Of a DNA stretch of 64,000 bases, positions 1 through 12,100 are shown piece after piece. A model generated the notes under the pieces. That model had not been told where the DNA came from. It was given only the letters and a program-made list of their open reading frames with translations, and did no database searches. How positions within the stretch are numbered: the stretch's first letter is position 1; each line of letters begins with the position of its first letter. A program made the position numbers and the translations under genes. The stretch spans positions 48,212,351 through 48,276,350 of the forward strand of contig NC_065533.1 in assembly GCF_020184175.1 (NCBI RefSeq), in the 5' to 3' direction. The DNA is from Aphis gossypii. Lineage: Eukaryota; Arthropoda; Insecta; Hemiptera; Aphididae.

Positions 1-3000
1 TTTGATTATTCAGCCATTTTTACTTATTTATATTGACTAAACTAAAGTTTACATCACGGCTAATTTTTTTAAAACTTATAGCAATTTTATAATTTCCCTA
101 CACTTTTAGCACCGTTCAGTATGTATATAATACAATTTTTATTATTTATATAGGTTCTATGGCCTATGCTGTTAAATTTTTTAGCTTTTTTTCGATAAAT
201 GTTAATAAATATTAATAACAAAGTTTCTTACAAGTTTTTTATGCAGAAATTTAAAAAAAATAAAAATAATACATAGTAAAAATCATGAAAACCTGTGAAT
301 TAATATTGGTATAGTTAAAAACCATTTCATTTAAATGTTGAAAAATAAGATTTGAAAATTTAATACTTAGTTGTTCTTACAATAATTTTAAATTACCAAA
401 AATAAATATTTATAAATACAAATGTTGAATTGTTGACAAAATATTAACAAAAAATAATGATTTTAAATAATACTTGTTGTAATTAAAAAAACTTTAATTG
501 TAGAAACTTAAAAAATTAAAATGTACTTCAAATTTCAATTACTTTACCTATTTAATTATTTGATTTACACTTTACACGATGTAACTTTCAAAATATTTAG
601 ATTATTTTATTTTATTATAATATCTTTGTCCATTCACACTACGCTAAAGTACCTACGTCAATATTGGTTTACAATTATCTATGATAAAAAAAACTATAAC
701 TATTATATTTATAAAAATGTACCTTTATATAATAATTTTTTATAATATAAAATTATAAATTTCAATATATCGTATAACTAATTGAAAAAAAAATACGAAC
801 TCGTATCCTTAGAAATAAAGGGTGACACACTGTTTCCGCTTATTTGTTTTTCGTAATTTTATGTACCTTAGGGCTCGGATTGATATGTAAATAGTAAATA
901 CATATTTTTACTGTGGCTTGATAATTGACAAATTAATTTAGGTAAGTGATAAATTCGTTTCATGCAATTTCCAATGAAATAAATTATATTTTATTTTACA
1001 TATTTTACCATAAGTACGTGTTTTTATATATTTCTCAATAATTCCATTTTTTCATACATATTTCAACAGTTTGTAGATTTACATTTTATTATTAATTATA
1101 TACTATTGTATTTTTCAATACAAATAATTTCCCATGTTTCCAAAAGTATGTAAATAAAATAATACCAATTATTATTAAACTTAACCTTCAGTCGATATAA
1201 TATATTCGATAGGTATTTAACCTCGATAAATAGAGCACTCCTTTAGTTGGTATACCTATACTAATCTATGTTCCGACCAAACGGTGGATCATATAACTTT
1301 GACAGTTTACGCATGGTATTACATTGCTTTCAAGATCAAGATGAATAAGGTTAAATTTCATAATAACTTCAATTCAATTGTTTTCATTTTTTATTTTTAT
1401 TTTTTGTCATTTATAAAGCAGTTTTTTAGTAATTTTTTTATATTCCATATTTTAATTTTTTTATCACATTTAAAACGATTTGTTATTACACATTTATTTA
1501 CATATTTTGGTTTTTTAATACATATAAATCCGAGCCCTAGTAATAATTAATATTTGATTTAAAATTTAGGATACATCCAATAAGTCGTTACAACCGTCAA
1601 TCACCGACAATGACCTGCAATTTAACGCCCCGAGCTACATTCGACACCACTACCAGCTACTATAATAACACAATATTGACATTGAACATAAAAAATATGT
1701 TTTTTGTCATTTTAAACAAATTAAAATACATAGGAACGTGTACATTTTTTAATTGTTATTATATTGTAATTAAAAAACAATTATTAGTGAAACTTTTAAG
1801 TATACCTATATTTTTATATTTTAGGTACTATATAATGACATTGAACAAATGTTTAGATTGTCATTAAGAAAAGCTATTGCTCATTTATATTATTATCAAC
1901 ACGAACCTATTAACACTTTTCTATGGTAAATTGATCTTCGTTATTTGGTCAAAATTTTATAAAAATAATACATCATATAAATACATTATATACAGCAAGA
2001 ATTAATGAGTTAAGAAATGCGATGTTTTCAGAAAAATTAATTCAATCAGCTGTATTAATAAAATAAATTACTTTAATATATTAGAATTAATATAAATTTA
2101 TAATAATAAAATATCACTTAATTATAGTAATAAAGGCAGATATTATACTGTAACCGTTCAAAATCGTTTTTCATTGACTCATTGTATACACTATACGGTG
2201 ATTCATCATTAAATTAAAATTTAACACATCCTTTACAGACTATAGTCTACAGTGACTTACTTATTAACAAGGTTGAAGGTTTCTACATTCAGCCACTCGG
2301 GGCTCGACAACTAGTATATTTACAGACGAGCAAATTTCCCGATTTATTATATTAGTTATAGTTTATTTTGAATTTTAAACTGTAACAAGTAATAACATAC
2401 ATTTAAAAATTAAAGCTGCTATAATGTTTTCAAACGCTCTGCAACGCATAATAGTTGGTATTAATATACAATTATGACACTAGAAATTACATAATAAACA
2501 TATTTGTACTTTGTAGAACATAACTCAATATACATGGGTGTAGCTAGGACCTAGGATTCGTACAGGAGGGGGAAATTAAAACTCAATTTTTAAAAATTAT
2601 TTTTTTTTAAGTATTTATTTATATTATTATTTTTAAATTATATCAATGATAATCGTCTAAAATCTTAGCAAAATCAAACTATTAAACTAATTGCTAAAAT
2701 GATTTTAATATAAAATTTATTCGTTTTGTATAAAGAAATAGAATTCAATATTATATTCATAGGGAGGAAAGTGTCCCCACCCATGCACCCTCGCTACGCC
2801 CATTTAAATATAAAATTGTAATTTATTAAAATAACTGTTATAATATGATAGCTTAACGTATTTTATTTTATGTATATCACAATGTGTATAGTGATTATTG
2901 TACTTGTACACATCGCGAATTATATAATTTAACTTGTAGTTTATACAATTTAGTTACTTTGTATCGCAACATTGTACAATTCTCAATGTGTAAATTCCGG

Positions 3001-3135
3001 ACTTTGTATGTAACATATATTATAGCTAGGGAGGACTGGCACACAAAAAAAAACCCATATTTCAATTAAATATGTATTAGTCATTTGATTAAAATATTAT
3101 AATACTAATTAATATTTGTATTATGTCAATTTTAG
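1..3135. other. AT-rich stretch upstream of DNAI4, no firm gene
   Basis: No reading frame here is convincing as a whole gene. The missing 5' exons of the DNAI4 gene may lie here or left of the window. Three exon-like patches were seen. An ATG at 1268 opens 16 codons to a possible GT donor at 1316. A less AT-rich patch at 1570-1660 follows an AG acceptor but meets stop codons before any good donor in the most obvious frame. A 101-nt open stretch at 1825-1925 has both an acceptor and a donor. Their phases do not join to each other or to the exon at 3136, so none is called. A possible terminal-inverted-repeat element lies at 2534-2803. Confidence 0.5.
2534..2803. mobile_element. Possible small terminal-inverted-repeat element
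   Basis: The left end reads ATGGGTGTAGCTAGG. The right end, reverse-complemented, reads ATGGGCGTAGCGAGG, so 13 of 15 bases match in inverted orientation about 270 bp apart. The interior is AT-rich with no reading frame. No clean target-site duplication was found, so the superfamily is not assigned. The size and ends fit a non-autonomous miniature element. Confidence 0.5.
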
Positions 3136-6100
3136 ATAATAAAAACTACTAAATATGTGTTATCTGATGCTGTGCAAGCTTCAAGATATTTTCAAAGAAC
3201 ACAACACACACAAACAGAAGCAATCACTTTAAAAGTAGGCAATGATTTACATTTTTTTTTTATTTTAAGTTTTATTTGCATGTACATAACATTTTCAAGT
3301 TCATGTAATACAATATAGTTAGAATTTAAAAATATACTTTTTTAAATTATACTTTATATTATTATTAATCAAAATCAAAATTGACCACAGTTGCATACCA
3401 GTATAGATAAATCAATTATTTTTAATTATTTAGGATCAGTCAAATATTGCATCTGTATGGATACTTCAAAAGGAAATCGATAACAATGCGTCAATGGAAA
3501 AAATCCCAAGTTAGTATTTAGTAATTGTACCTCCATGCCATTCTCATTACTACCTAGTTACTGTATAGGTAATAGCCAATAAGTAGGTAGGTTCTACTTA
3601 ATATTGCAAGTGTTACTGGCCTTATGGTCTGTTCTGTGAGGTTAGCTCAGACAAGCTCATTAGTAGGTGAGAGTGCCATATTCAAAATAAGTCATAAACG
3701 ACTTATTATATACGAAGTTTTCATGAATCTGATAACTTATTATTTATATTGTATATACCTATTACCTATTACAGCTTCAGACTGCAGTAAGTTTTTTTTT
3801 AACATAATATTTATCATAAACTTTAAAAATAAAAATATTAAGTTTAAACAACAAAACTTAAATGAAAAACGTTTAATAGTTAAAATTGAAATATTAAAAT
3901 GTCTATAAAAATATGATAATATGTACCTATTATGAATAAAAAAATTAATAGTAAGTACCTACCTACTTATAAATATTTTGTAAGTGTCAAATTTCTATAA
4001 ATATAATTTTCTTATTTGTAACAAAAACAAAAAACACATTTCTTTTTATTGTTCATTATTAATAATCTTATACAAACAATATAATATTTGAATAATTTAA
4101 ATATTTTAGAATTTAAATCAAGCGACAATTTCAAAAAAATGTTGTTTATATCTGACCGAATTGTGACGTCAAACAATTTTTCCAAAAAACAGATTGAATT
4201 CATAACTCGACATACAAGTGACAGTATGAATATTGATAATGCAACTCATTAATGTCTTATACTTATATTATTTTTAATTTATTTACAGAACTGAACTCAA
4301 TGTCTTACCGCTATACGTTAGAAGAAATATTACAATTTTCAAACGATAAATTAACGAATTTTTCGGTCTCGTCGTTCGTATGGAATACTATGAATGAAGT
4401 AAATATACAATTTATAATCCATGGATATAAATATCTCATAAATTTATAATAATTTTGACAATTTAATAATTAATTGTATTTGTATGAGAAATAAATTCTG
4501 TAATTTTGTATAAAAGCTGATATTATCTATAATACAAATATTTTAAAAGTTAATTATCATGGTAGGTAATTAATCTGACTTGTTATTCTTACTATAAATT
4601 AAAGTAAAAGTACCTACTCATGTCACTTACGGAATATTTTTTAGACTTAAATATGATGATTTAGAGAATATTTATGATATACTATACGTTTAAATAATAT
4701 CCTTATACATTATTTGCTATTAAATCCTAAATTATTGTAAATTTCCAAACTTTATACAAATACCGTATATCATAGAACTATAGTCTATAGAAGATAGAAT
4801 GGGGTGAATAGAAACCATATAATAAATTGAAAAATAATAATATAAACAATTTATAATAATTATAATATTTATAGATTCTGAACGAAGTGAGAAATGTATT
4901 GATTTTACAACAATGATGTGTGTGTTTTTTTTGTCTGTGTATACCATAATTTGTCGAAATAATGTTTCAATTTAAAAAAAATCACTGTAAATATTTGAAA
5001 TGTTCACCAAATGTTTATATTATTGTTATCTGTATACAGTTTAATTTTCAAAATATTATGGCTTTTTTGAGCTATTTATATACAAATGAAATTTTCGATT
5101 TTTCTAAGTAATTTTTTTTTTTTTTTTTTTGAAATTTCGATAAAAAAAGAACTTTGTATTAACTATTAAGTATATAATAATTTAATATACATTAGATCAT
5201 AAATAAAAATCATAAAAACATAACAATAAGCAAAAAATATTGACGGTCACCCATCCATTTACGCAACAAAAAACCGCTGGCTAAGCCGAAGGAAACTTGA
5301 TAGTATCCCACGACCGCCAGAGGTTGTCCAAAAGGTACTAGCGTAGTAAAGAAATACGTTATTTAAATTAAAACATTTATCATTACAATAATAAAATAAT
5401 TTGTGTATTTTCGTTTTTTTTTTTGTTTAAATATACATTCGTGTGGTTTTTTTTTAATTACTATATCACTAATATTTTTATTTTATGATTGCTTATCAAA
5501 TTATGTTAAAATTTGAAATTTAATCGAAAAATTAGTGTTTTAGTTTTTTTACGCTAAGTATTTTTTTTAGATTCTGAACGAAGTAATGAATGTATTGATT
5601 TTACAACAATAATGTGTGTTATTTTTTGTGTCTGTATACACCATAACTTGTCGAAATACTAATTCAATTTAAAACTTCAGGGGTGGTTTCCGATGGCAAA
5701 TTGAATATCCTTAGTGCATTATACCTAGAGGTCAAAAGTAAGAAATTTCCAGCAGTTTTAAAAAAAATAACTGGAATTTTTACGCAAAGCCAAATTTAAT
5801 AAAATTGATTTTTTTATATAGGTGTACCTAACTCAAAAATTTATCACTATAAGTCTGTAAATACTTTAAATTTTTACCAAATGTTTATATTAGTGTTATA
5901 CCTATATACAGTTAAATTTTTAAATATTTTGGTTTTTTTGTTATTTATAGACAACTGAAATTTTCAATTTTTCTAAGTATTTTTTTTTTTTGGAGTGTCA
6001 ATAAAAAATTTTTATTTTGAAAGTTTAAAACAGTGTTTCTTATAAAATGCTCTTATTGTAAATAAAAAAATGAATAAAAAATCGTTAGTCTTAATTTTTT

Positions 6101-9100
6101 TTTTTACTTGTTTAAAGTTATTAGAAATATGCCAAAATCGTGAAAATGTGCAAGTAATTTTGTAGTTGAAAATTCATAAAATATTTTGAATTTATATCTA
6201 AGGTTAAAAAAATTTAACACTAAGTTTTTCACAACACGATTTTCAATATTTGTTATTATTTAAAAAGTATAGGCCGTCGGTACTTGAAACTTTCACCAGT
6301 TATTTAGATTTGCATTTTTTTTACATCATTAAATTTTCAAAATATTTCACTTATTTTAAGGCTGTTTATAGGCATTTGAAATATTCGTTTTTGATTAATT
6401 TTTTTTTTATATAAATATCGATAAGACTTTTTTAGCTGAGTCAAAATACTTGAAAATTTAAACAAAGTTCCTCATGAGTTAGTCCTATAGTCATTCTAAA
6501 ATTATAAGAATACATAGGCACCAATTCATCAAAATCATGAATATTTGCAAATTATTTTGTAGTTTAAAATGTATAAAAAATGTTGTACAATAGCTAAGAG
6601 TTGCTTAGTTATTACAAAGTTTTCCATAAGTTTGGCTTATAATAATTATAAAAGAAGTTTAGCGTTGGGAAATTATAAAAATCTTATCTTAAGTTTAAAT
6701 TTTTATGAAATCTAAAATTCACGCGAAAATAACGATTTAATATCAAATCATTTTAGATTTTTATTATAGTTAAAAATTACTAGTTCTTACTACTTACTAG
6801 CATCTTGAAATATACCTACACTATTGTTTAAATAAACATTTTCAGTACATTATTTTATTTTGTGGTATGCAGGTCATTAAAACAATAATAATATAATACA
6901 ACATACGTGATGTCGAAAAGTTTTAAGTACATATAATGTTTTTTAAATTTATTAATACATCCCATCATAAATACATCGATTATTTAAATATTTACAACAT
7001 ATATATTATTTAATATTATAAATTATAATGTGCGTTTAATTCTATTTTATTGGTGTTTAGGACATTTTGGCAGTGGGTTACGGAAAATGGAACGACGAAT
7101 CGAATGGTTTTAAAGGTGCTGTTTGTTGTTGGTCGCTAAAGAATCCTGTTTATCCGGAAAGAATGTATGAGTTCAATAAGCCTATTACTTGTCTTGATTT
7201 CTCAAAAACCAAAGCTAACATCCTAGTCGCCGGCAGTCACGGAGGATGCGTATACATATTGGACATAGTCCAAGAAATCTGTGATCCAGTGATAGTTAAC
7301 GAGTGAATTATAGTTTCTTTTGTTGTGTAATTTTATATATTATTATAAATAAGTATAATAACACAAAATAATTTGATAATAAGTTATATAGGTGGTGTAT
7401 AATGTAATAAGTAATACCATCATATATTATTCTGTTTAAAGATCCGTTGTATCTACTATCTACAAACAAAAGATACTCGAAAATAGGTATACACAATTTA
7501 AACAATATAAATGTATCATCATTAGTTGATTTGATCGATTTGAAAATAGGTACATAAATACATAATAGTTTTCTATTGTGCATGAATATTATTAAAGCGC
7601 GCTGCCCACACAAAAACTAGCCCATCTGAACATTTTTTAATTCCTCAATATAGGTATTCCAATGCCATTAAATCACCTTGAAGAATTTAGTTTTGAGTCA
7701 CCATTGAGTTTTTAAATGAAATACATTTACATTTCGAGTTCGAATTCTAGCCATTTTTTTAAATACTAGAAATACCTATATAATATATTAATTGTATAGT
7801 ACGCCTACTACCTACTGCATTTTCTTTAAATCAAGTTGATTTAAATAATTATAAACATATTGATTATAGGAAAAACTTACAAAACTTCCCTATATGGAGT
7901 GTTGTATCGTTTTTACAAAAAAGTTATACATCAGAAGACGAATTTATACTATCCGTGGATGGCAACGGATCGGTACGTAAATGGTCAGGCGGTGTTTCCA
8001 AGACGTACAACACAGGTAAACGACTAACAAATTGCATATTATATTATTTGTAGTTGACGAGTGACGACACTACTATTCGTTTTCATTGAACACTTATAGA
8101 GCAGTTATAGCAGACGTTTTCTCTTATAAAATAAGATTATTTTTTGGCGATGGGCAATTACTGTAGGTACAAATATTACAAACAGTGCAGAAATTTATAT
8201 TTTACCAATGATAATATTCATACTGATAATGTTCATACTAGGGTTCTGTCATACTATAAATGTGACCAGTGGTGTTTTCGAACACAAAAATTTGGTCAAT
8301 TTAATTCCTAAACTAGGGTGGTTGCTGAACACACACAAACCTCCTGCAAATTACGTCTATATGTGTATAAAACTTTATTGAAGTTGATTAGACTTGACAG
8401 TGGAAGCAGTTTATATAAGATGTAATATTATGACTCAGGTCGTTAAAAAACGAAGACGATCCTTCAATCTTCATCCTTCCACAGACCGCTCTACGCCTTA
8501 CTCGATAATTCACATTCCACATATACCTTTCATTTACATGATTCCACACAAAATTAATTTGCGACGTTGTAGATTGTATTTAAAAAAATAATTTTAGACA
8601 TCGAAAGGTTAAAGAAGTTAGTTAAAAAAAATGAATCTAGTTTAAATTTTAAGAAAAGTATACATGATGAACTTGGAAAGTGCATTATTTTGTTCTCTTT
8701 ACGTTTTTTTACATTGTGCGAGATAGATGAGGTACCTATTCACTGAACTTTTAAGTGTTTGCGCTAATTGTTAATTATTTGTTTTATCAGGTAAATTAAC
8801 TAATAGGTAGGTATTTACTGACTAATTTTTATTACAATGAAATATGATTACAATATTAATATCATAATCATATATATTTTTACTATAACTGGCAACGTCG
8901 CAGCAATTTTTATGTGGAATCGTGTTAAACTGTTACATTCTGGTCAGATAAACAAAATCTATTGTTTTACAAACATTTGAGGATTTGGATAGGCAAAAAG
9001 ATTTATTGTGCGGAATTGTGTGTCGTCAGTCTCACGTTGAGTTCCTAGCTTTCAATAAAGTTTATCATAAAAATATAAAATATGTACAAAACATGGACAT

Positions 9101-12100
9101 TTTAATAATTTTACTGCAAAATTTATTTTAGAACAAATGTCGTTGATATATTGTGGAATCCGAAACGATGCCGCAAAACCGAACATTTGCAAATTCGACT
9201 ATTCAACCATTGTTCAAAATATGCCGGGAACGGTTATATCGTTTCACCCAACTAATAAAAGTACATACTTTGTTGGGACTAAAGTTGGTTTTATCGTACA
9301 GGTATTTTTATAACGATGTTCCATTATTTAGTACGGTACATAGTAATGGTGAAACTAGTGAGTCGTGAGTGACTAACTGAAAATTAGCCTCACTCCACAG
9401 GTTTTAAAAAGGTTGAAAACACTATATTATTTTAAAATGTTATTATGTGCATAAAATAGTAAAGCGTATAATATGTTAAACGTTTCAAATTTCAATGGTA
9501 CCCACAAATTATATTTTAAATTACAACAAAGTATAGGTAATTAAAATCTTTAGGTTAAATATTTAATTTCGTTTAAATTTCAATAAATTAAAATCGCTAT
9601 AAAGGTTCTTAATATATATATTTTTTAATTTTTTAGTTGCATGAGAAATCTTGTATAAAATTATCAAGCTTTTTGACCCATCAATATTTTTTTTATTAAT
9701 ATTTATAGGAAAAAAAATCTAAATATATCTAAAATCTAAAAATAATTTTAAAACGAGTCATAATTATATATTTTGAAAATTATATCATGTTAAAATAAAT
9801 ATTTCGAGTATCTATAGTATTTATTCATTTTTAAGTATACTTTCAAAGTACCAACTAGATCAAGAGTGCCCAACCGCGACCCGCGGGAGTATTCTAATCT
9901 ACTCGTGGCAATTTTATAAAAATTAGAAATTTGTATGGGCGTAAAAAAGAATAAAAATTATAATTTAAAAATGTTTTATTTTAACAAGCTTTTAAGAAAT
10001 ACAAAATATCGTACAATTTTTAATTTTAATTATTAAAATTAAATTTTGAAAAATGTATTGGATTTTAGATTATTAATAGAAATATAATATGTGTATTATT
10101 TTTTATATAAATATATAATATACAGTAGTATAAATTTAAATTTTGAATGTGGCCTGCAAGTTGAAAAAGGTTGGGCACGCTTGAACTACATGCTACTAGA
10201 AATTACCTTCAAAATTGAAAATCAAAACATTTTTATTGTTCCAAAAAGTGATTACATATAGGTAAAAGAACACATCATTGTCAAACTATCAATAAATTCA
10301 TCATTTTGCTCAGAATTTAAAATAATAATTATAATAATATTAACTCTGAAAAAACTATATTCAAAATTAAAACGTCAAATAAAAATAAAAAAGTAGTTTT
10401 TAAACCATAATATAATATGTTTAAACATACCTATAATAACATTATCAATATAATTACAATAATATTAATATTTCATTATTAAACATATCAATCCTGTAAA
10501 TAATTTAAAATACATGTTTAAAATGTATTAGTTAATTATTTTTTGTTTTTTGTAAACCTCGGTGAGCGTCATAGTTTAACTTACAAGCACACGAATATAT
10601 TAAATATTATATATTTATCAGTAAAAAATGCATAACTAATTTTTAACCTAAGTTATAAATTTATTATGGAGTTATGGCGGGTACTTAGGTACTTATATTA
10701 TGTTAAAAACAACACGAAATTAGTTTTTACAAACATAAAACCTTTTGAATGTGGGAGCTGGCTAATACATATTAAGTGACAATAATTGGTAGAATTTATA
10801 GTTACGTGACATGGAAGTCATACAATAAGTTTTAGGTACAATTACCATTTCAAATTTTAACGATCAAAAACAAATACCTTTTTTAATACTTGCTGAAAAA
10901 TGTGTAATATTTAGACTTTATTTAAGTAGGTAATAAGTAATAAGTAATAACTATACTAAATTTGGTTTTATAAAACTTGTTTATTGTATCAACTACCAAC
11001 ATACGTATACTACAATCTACGCACACATATCATTTAGGTATAGTAGATCAAAACATTTAAATCATATTTGACCCATTTAAGGTGTTTCTATGCAAAACGT
11101 GTTATTTCCCAAAACTATTTTTTTTTTTTTTTACAGGAATAGTGATTCAGACAACTAGATAAGTTAGAAAATATGAGTGACTTTTAAAAATCAAGTATTT
11201 ATTATTTGAAAAAGAAAATGTTTGTGAAATAAAAAATAATAAATTATTTGATCACATTTCAAAGGTTTTTTTTGTTTTGAATTACTACATAAAATAATAC
11301 GTCATTTCCGATAATAACACGTTTTGTAAATTTTTTTTTCATGATTTTGTAATATTGTTTGGAAGATTAGTATACAATGTGATATTGTTTTTAAATTTTT
11401 TTCTATACATGACATTAAATAATAAAATGCAAAATGTTAAAATATATAATGAGCTGCATGCGGGAAATATTTATTTATGTCAAATTCAATAAAACAACCT
11501 TGTTAAATTTAAAATGTAGTACTATGCTATTATACTCATAGATACCTATCTGCTTAATTGCCAGATTTGTTTGTCATATTAATCATTGATAAAAAATTGT
11601 TTGGAGGGGCCTTATTATTGGTACCTAATATAGTTCAGATAGTCAGATAGATATTATAGATACGCCTAGAAATGATCATCTATAAATTTTTCTTATTACA
11701 CAGATACTTATTCATCGTCCGCTGCTTAAAACCGATTCTTCGGAGGGTAAACTAATTGTATAGAGATAAGCTATTTGGATTTAACATAGAGAATTTTAAC
11801 TACACGTATACTCGTATACACACTTATACCTATATCTATATATCTATCTCTTAAGTATAAAATTTATATACATGTGATATAACATTTTTTAAGAACACAG
11901 TTGATAGCTGCAATCATTACGACAAAATTTTTATGGCTCATAATGGTCCTGTTTACGGAATTAAATTTTCGCCTTTTTGCTCAAGTATTTTCATTACATA
12001 CGGAGCCGACTGGCAAATCAAAATTTGGATGGAAAACGTTGACGTGCCGCTATTGTCCTTGTGTTATTGTGTACGTTTTTTATTATAGTATATGCTTTGT

